This document shows positions 24,767 through 33,640 of a DNA stretch of 64,000 nucleotides, piece by piece; within the stretch, counting starts at the first letter, position 1; each line of letters begins with the position of its first letter. This stretch comes from JAIXWP01 sp965247015. GTDB lineage: Bacteria; Bacteroidota; Bacteroidia; Flavobacteriales_D; Sanyastnellaceae. Both the position numbers and the translations under genes were made by a program. The notes below the pieces were generated by a model that was given only the letters and a program-made list of their open reading frames with translations, did not search any database and had not been told where the DNA came from. The stretch lies in assembly GCA_965247015.1 (NCBI GenBank), contig CBDFGG010000005.1:35474-99473 (forward strand), in the 5' to 3' direction.

Positions 24767-25864
24767 ATGAGCGTTTCTAAACAAGCGATACTTGACGCGC
24801 TATCCAATGTGATAGAGCCAGATTTGAAGAAGGATATTGTGCAGTTGAACCTAGTGAAAATCGTAAAAGCAGAAGGTCAACATATTTCCCTTGAAGTAAA
24901 AGTGAGCAATCCTGCAATGCACAGCAGAATGCGCATGAAGGAAGCATGTGAATTTGCCATTCATCGTGTACTCGGAAAAGAATTCAAAGTGGATATTGAT
25001 GTATTGCCTATCAGTGGCGACGAACGCAGCGGCGAATTACGCAAGGTACTTCCTGGTGTAAAACACATCATTGCTGTTGCTTCTGGAAAGGGTGGAGTTG
25101 GTAAGTCTACCGTTGCTTCCAATCTCGCTGTAGGCCTTGCCCGACGCGGTTTTAAAGTGGGATTGCTCGATGCCGATATCTACGGACCTTCCGCTCCAAC
25201 GATGTTTGATGTGGTACACGAAAAACCACGTGTGGTGGATGTAGATGGCAAGAGCTTGCTCGAACCTGTAGAACAATACGGTGTGAAAATTCTCTCTATC
25301 GGCTTCTTTGCTGATGTCAACCAAGCAATTGTTTGGAGAGGTGCGATGGCTAATAAAGCTTTGAATCAATTGATCAATGACGCCAATTGGGGACCATTGG
25401 ACTACATGGTACTCGACTTGCCTCCCGGAACAGGTGATATTCATTTGAGCATTGTTCAAGCCATGCCGATTTCCGGTGCAGTGATCGTGAGCACACCACA
25501 AGAAGTTGCTCTGGCTGATGCCCGTAAGGGTGTAGGAATGTTTGCCATTTCTGGAATTGACATTCCAATCATTGGAATGGTGGAAAATATGGCTTGGTTT
25601 ACTCCAGCCGAACTCCCAGAAAATAAGTACTATCTCTTCGGCCGCGATGGTGTGAAGCACCTTGCTGAAGAAATGAATGTTCCATATTTAGGTCCTTTGC
25701 CACTCATTCAAAGTATCCGAGAGGCAGGAGATGCGGGCCGTCCAGCGGTAATGCAAGAAGGAACGCTTGCTGTTCAGCATTTAGACGAAATCCTTAATAA
25801 CTTTGAACGCGAAATGCGAATGTTGCCTTTCCGTAAAAAGGCTCAACCTGAAGCAGCTCAATAG
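24767..25864 (+). CDS. Mrp/NBP35-family P-loop ATPase (Fe-S cluster carrier)
   Basis: 365 residues from the ATG at 24767. An N-terminal MIP18/DUF59 domain (about 1-85) is followed by the deviant Walker A motif ASGKGGVGKSTVASNLA, a switch DADIYGPSAPTMF and DLPPGTGD. Where many Mrp proteins have a CxxC pair (after the NM-W/Y-F motif), this one reads WFTPAELPENKYYLFG without cysteines, which I recall as common in Bacteroidota. It is thought to hand Fe-S clusters to apoproteins. The NifU-like gene starts 2 bp after its stop. Confidence 0.92.
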   Translation: MSVSKQAILDALSNVIEPDLKKDIVQLNLVKIVKAEGQHISLEVKVSNPAMHSRMRMKEACEFAIHRVLGKEFKVDIDVLPISGDERSGELRKVLPGVKHIIAVASGKGGVGKSTVASNLAVGLARRGFKVGLLDADIYGPSAPTMFDVVHEKPRVVDVDGKSLLEPVEQYGVKILSIGFFADVNQAIVWRGAMANKALNQLINDANWGPLDYMVLDLPPGTGDIHLSIVQAMPISGAVIVSTPQEVALADARKGVGMFAISGIDIPIIGMVENMAWFTPAELPENKYYLFGRDGVKHLAEEMNVPYLGPLPLIQSIREAGDAGRPAVMQEGTLAVQHLDEILNNFEREMRMLPFRKKAQPEAAQ

Positions 25865-25866
25865 CC

Positions 25867-26112
25867 ATGTCAAACAACGAAATTTATAAGAAGGTAAACG
25901 ACTCCCTCAATCTTATTCGCCCCTACTTGGAAGCGGATGGAGGTGGTATAACGTTGGTAGAAGTCACGGAAGATCTTACAGCTCGTGTGGAATTGCATGG
26001 TGCGTGCACTACTTGTAGTATGTCGCACATGACGATGAAGGCTGGAGTGGAAGGCGCAATCAAAGCTGCAGTGCCTGAAATCAAAGCGGTGGAAGCTGTG
26101 AACCCCGCTTAA
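25867..26112 (+). CDS. NifU C-terminal-like Fe-S scaffold protein
   Basis: 81 residues forming a single NifU-like (Nfu) domain: LIRPYLEADGGGITLVEV and the cluster-binding CxxC in GACTTCSMSHMTMKAGVEGAI. It assembles or carries a 4Fe-4S cluster. Its position 2 bp after mrp and upstream of ferredoxin reductase and ferredoxin makes a compact Fe-S and electron-transfer block. Confidence 0.93.
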   Translation: MSNNEIYKKVNDSLNLIRPYLEADGGGITLVEVTEDLTARVELHGACTTCSMSHMTMKAGVEGAIKAAVPEIKAVEAVNPA

Positions 26113-26146
26113 ATTCGAACATAATTAGCATTTGTTTGTTTATCAC

Positions 26147-26191
26147 GTGACGAAAATCAAATTCTCTATGACTTTGATTCCATTACTTTTG
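26147..26191 (+). promoter_or_regulatory. Promoter of the ferredoxin-NADP reductase gene
   Basis: TACTTTTG at 26184-26191 is a perfect -7 box, leaving about 20 nt of 5' UTR. GTGACGAAAATCAA upstream (TGA-N6-TCA core centred at 26153.5) is 30.5 bp from the box, one base off the spacing of the sulfur-cassette sites. The second arm is poor, so a Crp-family link here is only a possibility. Confidence 0.4.
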
Positions 26192-26218
26192 CATTCAGAT
26201 TTTTAGAATAAAAATTAT

Positions 26219-27226
26219 ATGATAGAAACGGATATCCTCATCATCGGCGCTGGTCCATGCGGATTGTTTACGGTGTTTGAGGCAGGGCTCCTAAAACTAC
26301 GTTGCCACCTCATCGATGCATTGCCACAAGCAGGTGGACAATTGACAGAAATTTATCCAAAGAAACCCATCTACGATATTCCTGGTTTTCCTGAAGTGCT
26401 CGCTGGTGATCTCATCGATCACTTGATGAAACAAGCAGAACCATTCAAGCCAGGTTTTACCCTTGGCGAAAGAGCTGAGGCTTTTGAAAGAACAGAAGAC
26501 GGAAAATTCATCGTCACTACTTCAAGAGGAACCAAGCACATTGCTCCTGTAGTTGCGATTGCAGGCGGTCTCGGAAGCTTCGAGCCACGCAAACCTCCTA
26601 TTTCGAATATTACAGATTTTGAAGATAAAGGCATCGAGTACATCGTGCGCGATCCTAATTTTTACAAAGGAAAAAATGTAGTCATCAGTGGTGGTGGAGA
26701 CTCTGCCCTCGACTGGTCAGTTTTTCTCGCTTCCGGAGTGGCGGAATCTGTAACATTGATCCACCGCTCTAAGAGCTTTAGAGGTCACCCTGATTCAGTA
26801 CAAAAAGTAATCGATATGTCGAATAGCGGCAGGATTACTCTTCTCACTGACGCTGAAGTGGTAGGTGTAAACGGTACAGATAAATTGGCTTCTATCACCG
26901 TGCAAGCGCAGGATGGAAGTACTTCAGAAATCAATACGGACCATTGGCTTCCTCTTTTTGGATTGTCTCCGAAACTCGGACCGCTTTCTGAATGGGGCTT
27001 GAACATTGACAAAAATTCAATCGAAGTGAATACATTCGACTACAGCACCAATGTAGACGGTATTTACGCTATTGGTGACATTAATACCTATCCAGGAAAA
27101 TTGAAGTTGATTCTTTGTGGTTTCCACGAAGCTACACTGATGGTGCAAAGTGCATTTAAGCGCATTTACCCTGATAAAAATTATGTCTTGAAATACACCA
27201 CCGTAAATGGTGTAACAGGATTCTAA
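26219..27226 (+). CDS. Ferredoxin-NADP+ reductase, thioredoxin-reductase-like type
   Basis: 335 residues. The FAD-binding motif GAGPCGLFTVFEAGL (residues 8-22) is followed by the type-2 FNR signature DALPQAGGQLTEIYPKKPIYDIPGFP. The NADP domain carries ISGGGDSALDW, and the C-terminus has YAIGDINTYPGKLKLILCGFHEA. There is no redox-active CxxC, which separates it from thioredoxin reductase. It moves electrons between NADPH and ferredoxin in the cytoplasm. The partner 2Fe-2S ferredoxin gene begins 12 bp downstream. Confidence 0.93.
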   Translation: MIETDILIIGAGPCGLFTVFEAGLLKLRCHLIDALPQAGGQLTEIYPKKPIYDIPGFPEVLAGDLIDHLMKQAEPFKPGFTLGERAEAFERTEDGKFIVTTSRGTKHIAPVVAIAGGLGSFEPRKPPISNITDFEDKGIEYIVRDPNFYKGKNVVISGGGDSALDWSVFLASGVAESVTLIHRSKSFRGHPDSVQKVIDMSNSGRITLLTDAEVVGVNGTDKLASITVQAQDGSTSEINTDHWLPLFGLSPKLGPLSEWGLNIDKNSIEVNTFDYSTNVDGIYAIGDINTYPGKLKLILCGFHEATLMVQSAFKRIYPDKNYVLKYTTVNGVTGF

Positions 27227-27238
27227 TTCATCACACGA

Positions 27239-27559
27239 ATGGACAATATTGTAAATATTACAGTGGTTGACAGAGAAGGTGTGGAGCATCAACTAGAAGC
27301 ACCCACCGATATGAACATGAACATGATGGAGCTTTGTAAAAGCTACGAACTCCCTGTGGAAGGCACGTGTGGCGGAATGGCCATGTGCGCTACTTGTCAC
27401 ATGTACATTCTTTCTGACCATGATATTCTTGAAAGAAATGACGATGAAGAATCAATGCTTGACCAAGCATTCTTCGTTAAATCAAATTCTAGATTGGGTT
27501 GCCAAATTCACATCGCTCCTGAATTGGAAGGTCTGAAAGTGCAACTCGCTCAAGTCTAA
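27239..27559 (+). CDS. 2Fe-2S ferredoxin
   Basis: 106 residues. Cluster ligands are visible in CGGMAMCATC together with a fourth Cys in RLGCQIHI near the C-terminus. The spacing matches adrenodoxin-type bacterial ferredoxins (CxxxxxCxxC...C). It is the likely partner of the adjacent FNR and may also serve Fe-S assembly. A strong terminator follows. Confidence 0.93.
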   Translation: MDNIVNITVVDREGVEHQLEAPTDMNMNMMELCKSYELPVEGTCGGMAMCATCHMYILSDHDILERNDDEESMLDQAFFVKSNSRLGCQIHIAPELEGLKVQLAQV

Positions 27560-27581
27560 GACTTTTTGTAAAAAATACAAT

Positions 27582-27629
27582 ATCCCTTCTATCTAGGTAT
27601 TTCGCTTGATAGAAGGGATTTTTGTTTTA
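27582..27629 (+). terminator. Rho-independent terminator after the ferredoxin gene
   Basis: A 12-bp stem ATCCCTTCTATC/GATAGAAGGGAT closes a 14-base loop and is followed by TTTTTGTTTT. Confidence 0.85.
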
Positions 27630-27678
27630 GGGAAATGCTAATAAATAGTAATTGTCCCAACACCTTTGCGCATTGATT

Positions 27679-27686
27679 TATATTTG
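27679..27686 (+). promoter_or_regulatory. -7 box of the PIG-L deacetylase operon
   Basis: TATATTTG is a perfect TAnnTTTG match 22 bases before the ATG. A second, weaker CACCTTTG lies at 27661-27668. Confidence 0.5.
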
Positions 27687-27708
27687 TTGAAATACTACTT
27701 TAACCGTT

Positions 27709-30183
27709 ATGATGAGAAAGAACTTTGCGTTATTCCTCGTTCTCCTGTTTACTAGCCCTCTCTTCGCACAGAACTCCGCTGAGATTCTTTTGAATCTTAA
27801 AAAACTTCAGACCACTGGATCGGTCTTATATATTGCAGCACACCCCGATGATGAGAACACGCGATTGCTTGCGTACCTTGCCAATGAGCGTAAACTTCGC
27901 ACCGGATATCTCAGTTTGACGCGAGGTGATGGAGGCCAAAATTTGATCGGCACTGAACAAGGTGAGCCTCTTGGATTGATTCGAACCAATGAGTTGATGG
28001 CCGCACGCGGAATCGACAAAGCAGAACAATTTTTCTCACGCGCATACGACTTCGGGTATTCAAAAAATCCAGAAGAAACATTTCAGTTTTGGAATCGTGA
28101 TAGCATTCTAGCAGATATGGTGTGGGTCATTCGCACCTTCAAACCTGATGTCATTATTTGTCGCTTTCCTACCACGGGTGAGGGAGGACACGGGCATCAC
28201 ACGGCTTCTGCAATATTGGCGGAGGATGCTTTTGAAGCAGCGGCAGATCCCAAGCGATTCCCACATCAGTTGCAGTATACGCAAGTGTGGCAAGCGAAAC
28301 GTTTGCTTTGGAATACGTTTAATTTCGGAGGAAACAACACTACATCTGAAGATCAATTGAAGGTAGATGTTGGAAATTATAATGTGTTGATGGGACGGAG
28401 CTATGGCGAAATTGCATCGGAAAGTAGATCGATGCACAAGAGCCAAGGCTTTGGAAGCGCCCGCCAGCGAGGCTTCAACCTCGAGTACTTCAAACACATG
28501 AAGGGCGATGTCGCTACTTCCGATATCATGGATGGTGTGGATGTCAACTGGACGCGCATAGCAATGTCGCAGGGTATTCAAGCGGAACTGAATGAGTGTG
28601 TGTTCAATTACAGAGCCGACGCTCCGGAGAAAACAGTAACGACGCTCGTTTCTATTTACAAGAAAATCCAAGCATTGAAAGATGATAATGCGTCGATTTC
28701 TTATTGGAAAAAAATCAAACTCGAAGAGACAAAACAGGTGATATTGGCCTGCTCTGGCTTTTATGGTGAAGCCGTCTCGAACGATCATTCGGTCGTTCCA
28801 GGCGAACAGTTTCAGATTACAACAAATTATATTTTTAGAAATAATGTCAATGCTTCTTTGAAGTCCATTGCTTACGAAAATGGTGATTCTACATTGAATG
28901 CGAAAGTGGAAGTGAATAAACTTTATTCTCCAAAGCATTTGTTTAAACTCAACACCAACGCTGCTTTTTCGAATCCATATTGGTTGAATGAAAAACATAG
29001 TTTGGGAGAGTTTGAAATTTCTCCATGGACGACCATCGGGAAACCATTGAACGACGCTGCTTGCAGCGTAATGCTAAAAACTGAAATAGAGGGCTTGCCA
29101 TTAGAAATTAAGCTACCTATTCAATACAAATTCACCGATCCTGTGAAGGGAGAAATATTCCGTCCTTTGGAAGTATTGCCTCCCGTTACTTTCACACAAA
29201 AGCAAAAGGCGCTTGTTTTCAATGAAAGAACAGAGAGAATAGTAGAGGTAATTGTCCATTCAAATCAGGCCAATGCTAAAGGAGAGATTGTAGTCAACGC
29301 GGGTTCAGATTGGAAAGTAGAATGCGATAATTGCGCCTTTGATTTGTCAGCAAAGAATATAGAGCAAGTGATTCGCATACGTGTAACGCCTAGTGCTAAA
29401 GCGTCTTCTGGAGAATTATCTATTGCTGCAAAGATGAATGGTAAGGAATACAATCAATCGTTGCAACGCATCGACTATGACCATATCCCGAATCAGTTTA
29501 TTCTATCACCAACGAAATTTCAATTAGTGTTTTCTGACATCCAAATGAGCAGAAAAAACATTGGATACATCGATGGTGCGGGTGATGGAGTGGCCGCTGC
29601 GTTGGAGCAAATTGGTTGCAACGTGACAATGCTATCGGATGAAGAAATACTCACGGGCGATCTTTCCAAGTATGAAGCAATCATTACAGGTGTGCGAGCT
29701 TACAATACGAATGATCGCATGATTGTATATTATGATCGTTTGATGGAGTATGTGAAAAATGGAGGTAATCTATTGGTGCAGTATAACACTAACAACCGCA
29801 TTGGTCCATTGAAATCGAAGATCGGTCCTTTTGAATTTACCATCTCTCGCGACCGTGTCACAGATGAAAAAGCAAAGGTCAATTTCCTATTGCCAGAGCA
29901 TCCCGCTTTGAATCAGCCTAACAAGATAACTGAAGCTGATTTCGCCAACTGGATACAAGAGCGAGGCATCTACTTCACACAATCGCCCGACGAACGTTAT
30001 CAAAAATTATTCTCGATGGCCGACCCGAATGAAGGAGCTTTCGATACAAGTACGATTGTAGCGGCATACGGAAAAGGCAATTTTGTGTACACAGGACTAG
30101 CGTTCTTCAGACAACTTCCAGCGGGAGTTCCGGGAGCGTATCGCTTGTTTGCAAACCTCATCTCACTTCCATCACATCCTTAA
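27709..30183 (+). CDS. Secreted PIG-L/LmbE-family deacetylase with C-terminal ThuA-like region
   Basis: 824 residues. A signal peptide (about 1-21) is followed by the PIG-L zinc site AAHPDDEN (His45, Asp47, Asp48) and the second ligand motif GGHGHHTAS near residue 160. The fold ends near 300. The middle is beta-rich, and the last 230 residues (YIDGAGDGVAAALEQIGCNVTMLSDEEIL, then YDRLMEYVKNGGNLLVQYNTNN) resemble a ThuA/class-I amidotransferase-like domain. Family members remove N-acetyl groups from sugars. With the downstream symporter, it may release and import a sugar-derived product; this is inference. Confidence 0.88.
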   Translation: MMRKNFALFLVLLFTSPLFAQNSAEILLNLKKLQTTGSVLYIAAHPDDENTRLLAYLANERKLRTGYLSLTRGDGGQNLIGTEQGEPLGLIRTNELMAARGIDKAEQFFSRAYDFGYSKNPEETFQFWNRDSILADMVWVIRTFKPDVIICRFPTTGEGGHGHHTASAILAEDAFEAAADPKRFPHQLQYTQVWQAKRLLWNTFNFGGNNTTSEDQLKVDVGNYNVLMGRSYGEIASESRSMHKSQGFGSARQRGFNLEYFKHMKGDVATSDIMDGVDVNWTRIAMSQGIQAELNECVFNYRADAPEKTVTTLVSIYKKIQALKDDNASISYWKKIKLEETKQVILACSGFYGEAVSNDHSVVPGEQFQITTNYIFRNNVNASLKSIAYENGDSTLNAKVEVNKLYSPKHLFKLNTNAAFSNPYWLNEKHSLGEFEISPWTTIGKPLNDAACSVMLKTEIEGLPLEIKLPIQYKFTDPVKGEIFRPLEVLPPVTFTQKQKALVFNERTERIVEVIVHSNQANAKGEIVVNAGSDWKVECDNCAFDLSAKNIEQVIRIRVTPSAKASSGELSIAAKMNGKEYNQSLQRIDYDHIPNQFILSPTKFQLVFSDIQMSRKNIGYIDGAGDGVAAALEQIGCNVTMLSDEEILTGDLSKYEAIITGVRAYNTNDRMIVYYDRLMEYVKNGGNLLVQYNTNNRIGPLKSKIGPFEFTISRDRVTDEKAKVNFLLPEHPALNQPNKITEADFANWIQERGIYFTQSPDERYQKLFSMADPNEGAFDTSTIVAAYGKGNFVYTGLAFFRQLPAGVPGAYRLFANLISLPSHP

Positions 30184-30186
30184 TTG

Positions 30187-30288
30187 ATGAAGCAAAAATA
30201 CGTTTGGCCCGCATGGTACATCTCCGTCATCACAGTGTTGGTGCTGATTATCATCGGTCTTTTTGTATTCACTAAATACTTCGAATGA
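30187..30288 (+). CDS. 33-residue single-pass membrane peptide upstream of the symporter
   Basis: A short frame from ATG at 30187 to TGA at 30288 encodes 33 residues, starting MKQKYVWPAWYISVITVLVL and ending FVFTKYFE. It has a charged, aromatic N-terminus, a helix of about 18 hydrophobic residues and a short polar tail. It begins three bases after the deacetylase stop, and its TGA overlaps the symporter ATG (ATGA). The spacing, hydrophobic pattern and coupling argue for a real gene. I do not know a named family; it may be an accessory subunit of the symporter. Confidence 0.7.
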   Translation: MKQKYVWPAWYISVITVLVLIIIGLFVFTKYFE

Positions 30289-31988
30289 GCGCGATAGATT
30301 GGATCATATTAGCGGGAACACTCGCCTTCATCGTGCTTTATGGCCTCTGGAAAAGCAGAGGTACACAGACGATGAAAAGCTATCTGCTCGCGGATCAGCA
30401 ATTGCCTTGGTATCATGTGGGACTTTCGGTGATGGCCACACAAGCAAGTGCCATCACATTCCTTTCAGCGCCAGGTCAAGCATACAGCGATGGCATGCGT
30501 TTCATTCAGTTTTACTTTGGACTCCCGCTCGCCATGGTGGTGCTGTGCATCACCTTCGTGCCCGCATTCAAACGATTGAATGTATATACGGCTTATGAAT
30601 TTCTTGAACAACGCTTCGACAATAAAACTCGAACGCTGACGGCTTTTTTGTTTTTACTACAAAGAGGTTTGTCTACGGGAATCACCATTTATGCCCCTGC
30701 AATTATTCTTTCCACCATTCTTCATGTTGATCTGATTTACACCATTGTTTTCAATGGTTTGATCGTTATAGTTTATACCGTAGATGGCGGTACAAAGGCC
30801 GTGAGCTATACGCAGCTCTTTCAAATGCTCATCATATTCGCAGGACTTTTTCTTGCTGCGTACATGGTAGTGCATCTTCTTCCTGAAAATGTCGGCTTCA
30901 TGGATGCGCTGCACATTGCAGGAAAAATGGACAAGCTCAATGCAATCGATACCAGTTTTGATTGGAACAACAAATACAATCTTTGGTCTGGCTTGATCGG
31001 TGGTTTCTTTTTGCAATTGAGTTACTTCGGCACCGATCAATCTCAAGTAGGGCGCTATCTAACTGGCAACTCGATCAAAGAGAGCAGATGGGGTTTGCTT
31101 ATGAATGGCTTGGTAAAAATCCCCATGCAATTCATCATATTGCTTATTGGAACATTGGTTTTTAGCTATTACCAATTCCACACGCCGCCCGTATTTTTTA
31201 ATCCAACAGAGGTAGAGAAAGTGCGACAGTCATCGTATGCAGATGCGTTTAATAATGCGGAAAAGGAGTTTAACTATCTGCACGAGCAGAAGAAACTAGA
31301 GGTAGAGAAATTGGTATTAGCAGTGCAATCAGAAGATGAGGCCGCTATCGATCTTGCAAAACAGAACGTTCATTCGGTAGATGAAAAGGCGAGTCTAGCT
31401 CGTGGAAAGGCCGTGGATCTTATCGTTAAAAACAATGATCGTGCAGACAAGAATGACTCGAATTATGTATTCCTCACCTTTGTCACCAACCAACTACCCG
31501 TAGGGATCATTGGATTATTGATTGCCATCATCTTCTTGGCCTCAATGGGAAGTGCGGCTAGTGGATTGAATTCACTCGCGTCAACTACAGTGGTCGATTT
31601 TTACAAAAGACTGTATCATTCGGATAAAGAGTCGAGCAGTGATGTAGCGGTATCGAGATGGAGCACTGTCGCTTGGGGATTGTTTTGTATTGCCGTGGCC
31701 ATATTTGCAAGCAAACTAGGCAACTTGATAGAGGCGGTAAATATTCTAGGCTCCCTCTTTTATGGAACTATCCTCGGGGTTTTCTTGGTCGCATTCTATG
31801 TGAAACGCGTCAATGGAAATCAAGTATTCTTGGCAGCGGTCATCACTGAATTATTGGTCATTGCGCTATGGAAGTATGATGTGATGGCTTTCTTGTGGTT
31901 AAATGTTTGGGGATGTTTTTCTGTTGTCGCACTTGGGCTGCTGTTCAACTTGTTCCAAAAGAAAAATCCTGAATCGATTAACGAGTAA
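30285..31988 (+). CDS. Sodium:solute symporter (SSS family)
   Basis: 567 residues with about 13 transmembrane helices of the LeuT/SSS fold. Family marks include SVMATQASAITFLSAPGQAYSDGM (about 50-73), YTVDGGTKAVSYTQLFQ and the GSAASGLNSLASTTVVDFYKR segment (about 425-445). A charged, coiled-coil-like cytosolic insertion of about 75 residues (near 310-385) is unusual in length. The substrate is unknown; the neighbour PIG-L deacetylase suggests a sugar or amino sugar. It is translationally coupled to the 33-residue peptide. Confidence 0.92.
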   Translation: MSAIDWIILAGTLAFIVLYGLWKSRGTQTMKSYLLADQQLPWYHVGLSVMATQASAITFLSAPGQAYSDGMRFIQFYFGLPLAMVVLCITFVPAFKRLNVYTAYEFLEQRFDNKTRTLTAFLFLLQRGLSTGITIYAPAIILSTILHVDLIYTIVFNGLIVIVYTVDGGTKAVSYTQLFQMLIIFAGLFLAAYMVVHLLPENVGFMDALHIAGKMDKLNAIDTSFDWNNKYNLWSGLIGGFFLQLSYFGTDQSQVGRYLTGNSIKESRWGLLMNGLVKIPMQFIILLIGTLVFSYYQFHTPPVFFNPTEVEKVRQSSYADAFNNAEKEFNYLHEQKKLEVEKLVLAVQSEDEAAIDLAKQNVHSVDEKASLARGKAVDLIVKNNDRADKNDSNYVFLTFVTNQLPVGIIGLLIAIIFLASMGSAASGLNSLASTTVVDFYKRLYHSDKESSSDVAVSRWSTVAWGLFCIAVAIFASKLGNLIEAVNILGSLFYGTILGVFLVAFYVKRVNGNQVFLAAVITELLVIALWKYDVMAFLWLNVWGCFSVVALGLLFNLFQKKNPESINE

Positions 31989-32001
31989 TCAATTCAGGAT
32001 T
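31965..32001. terminator. Bidirectional terminator between symporter and DUF2911 genes
   Basis: A stem AATCCTGAAT-CG-ATTA / TAAT-CA-ATTCAGGATT spans the end of the symporter coding region. On the minus strand it runs into a TTTTTCTTTT tract, a good terminator for the DUF2911 gene; on the plus strand the U-run is poor. Confidence 0.65.
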
Positions 32002-32024
32002 CTATTAACTGTAAAAAAAGTGCC

Positions 32025-32873
32025 TTATTTAATCTCAGCGATGAGCTTCTCAGCCATACGAACGTATGCATCATCACCATCAGCTTTCGCTAACTCAACA
32101 ACTTTCAACGCTGTTTCCTTCGCGCCTTTGGTATCCTTTGCTTTGAATTGGATTTTAGCTTTCAACATATGAACCCAGTAAGCGTTTGGATTATTAGCAA
32201 CAGCTTTGTTGATCCACTCTAATGCAAGATTCAAATCTTTGTTGTTCTCATAATAATAGCTAGCCGCTTGATAGTATGGCTTATTATCCTTGATCACCGC
32301 AGATTCGATATTCTTCATAATCTTAGAATCGATATCAGCTTCTACACGGAAAGAAACACGTGTCTTTTCCCATGACATTTCAATATTCGCTGTGTTAGAA
32401 GATTGATCAGCTACATTGATTGTGAATGTCTCTACGCTCTCAGCTAGAGGACGAGCCTTCACTGCGAAACGAGCTACTTCTTTCTCTTTGTTATACTCAC
32501 CTACATTACCACCTAATTCTAGGTCGCTGTAAAGCATAATATCCCATGACTCTTTGTTTGGAATAGAGTAAATAGCATAAGTACCTGCTTTGATAGCTTT
32601 ACCTTCCACAGTTACATCTTCACCAAAAGTGATAGTTGTAGCACCGTTTGCACCTGTTCTCCAGATTTGGCCATATTGAACCACGTCACCGAAAACGACG
32701 CGACCTTTAGCGCTTGGTCTGCAATAAGTGATGCTAATTTCTGACAAAGCAAATGCTTGCTTGATCGTTTGTTGTGGGCTTGGTGCTGGAACCTTCAAGG
32801 CCTGACCAAAGCTCACCATGCTGAATAATGCGAGCATCAATACGAGCGTCGCTTTCAAAGAATGTAATTTCAT
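32025..32873 (-). CDS. Secreted DUF2911 protein with C-terminal TPR-like repeats
   Basis: 282 residues. A signal peptide (about 1-25) is followed by the DUF2911 beta domain (PSPQQTIKQAFALSEISITYCRPSAKGR, then WRTGANGATTITFGEDVTVEGK, about 30-185) and two TPR-like units (PYYQAASYYYENNKDLNLALEWINKAV and HMLKAKIQFKAKDTKGAKETALKVV). This is a common Bacteroidota periplasmic protein of unknown role. The promoter is plausible: minus-strand TAATCTTG at 32896-32903 with TTTG at 32927-32930. Confidence 0.9.
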   Translation of the reverse strand: MKLHSLKATLVLMLALFSMVSFGQALKVPAPSPQQTIKQAFALSEISITYCRPSAKGRVVFGDVVQYGQIWRTGANGATTITFGEDVTVEGKAIKAGTYAIYSIPNKESWDIMLYSDLELGGNVGEYNKEKEVARFAVKARPLAESVETFTINVADQSSNTANIEMSWEKTRVSFRVEADIDSKIMKNIESAVIKDNKPYYQAASYYYENNKDLNLALEWINKAVANNPNAYWVHMLKAKIQFKAKDTKGAKETALKVVELAKADGDDAYVRMAEKLIAEIK

Positions 32874-32951
32874 ATTTATAAGGTTTGTTTCGGCGCAAGA
32901 TTACATCATTCAGTCGACAACAGGTGCAAACAAACTATAAAACTTCTCTAC

Positions 32952-33494
32952 TCAATATCGGCATAGGCCCCAATCATCTTCTGTAGGCCAAGTATAGCTG
33001 GCTTTTAGGCCTTCTACCCATGTTCGGAATTCTTGCTGAACCTCTTCATATGATTCTTCAAGTATGGTGACGTGTCGTCCATCTACGAAAGGTGTGTATT
33101 TTAAAAATTGAATGGGCCTTTTATATCGTGCTAATGAAACACGAAGCTGCAACAGATCTTCTACAAAATCAGATCCGACGAGTTCGATATGTTCAAACCG
33201 CAAGAGGTTTTCTACATCCACTATGAGCTCCGCCAAATTTGCAGGAGAAGTGAATGAAGGGCTAACAAACACGTCGATTGTTTCGGTGATCAATGAATAA
33301 ATATCTTTCATTTCTACCAAAGCTCGAAAGAAGGGGTGTGCTTCAATCGCAACATCGCGTGCCTGTCGATCTGCAATTTGCTCGTCGGATAGATGAGCCA
33401 TAGGACTATTTAATTTCGAGAAATCTTGTCCGTCGTCGTCGTCATCTTCATCGTCATCATGTTCGAAGAAGAAAAATGGTGGTACTTGGTTCAT
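32952..33494 (-). CDS. Hypothetical cytoplasmic protein with Asp-rich tract
   Basis: 180 residues from the ATG at 33494 (an alternative ATG at 33530 would add 12). A striking acidic run DDDEDDDDDG follows an FFFFEH stretch near the N-terminus; the rest is predicted helical with no motif I recognise. No signal peptide or transmembrane helix is present. It ends WGLCRY. Codon use looks like its neighbours. The function is unknown. Confidence 0.7.
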   Translation of the reverse strand: MNQVPPFFFFEHDDDEDDDDDGQDFSKLNSPMAHLSDEQIADRQARDVAIEAHPFFRALVEMKDIYSLITETIDVFVSPSFTSPANLAELIVDVENLLRFEHIELVGSDFVEDLLQLRVSLARYKRPIQFLKYTPFVDGRHVTILEESYEEVQQEFRTWVEGLKASYTWPTEDDWGLCRY

Positions 33495-33640
33495 GAGATT
33501 TGAATTTTTCACAAATGAATTAGCCCACATTCAAATATCCCATTCTTGTTTAACACGTAGAATATTCTCGAATATTTGCGGGTATAAACAACTTTAACTG
33601 TCTTAATTTGGTCTACTTAAAAAAGTATTCCTTTAGTATC

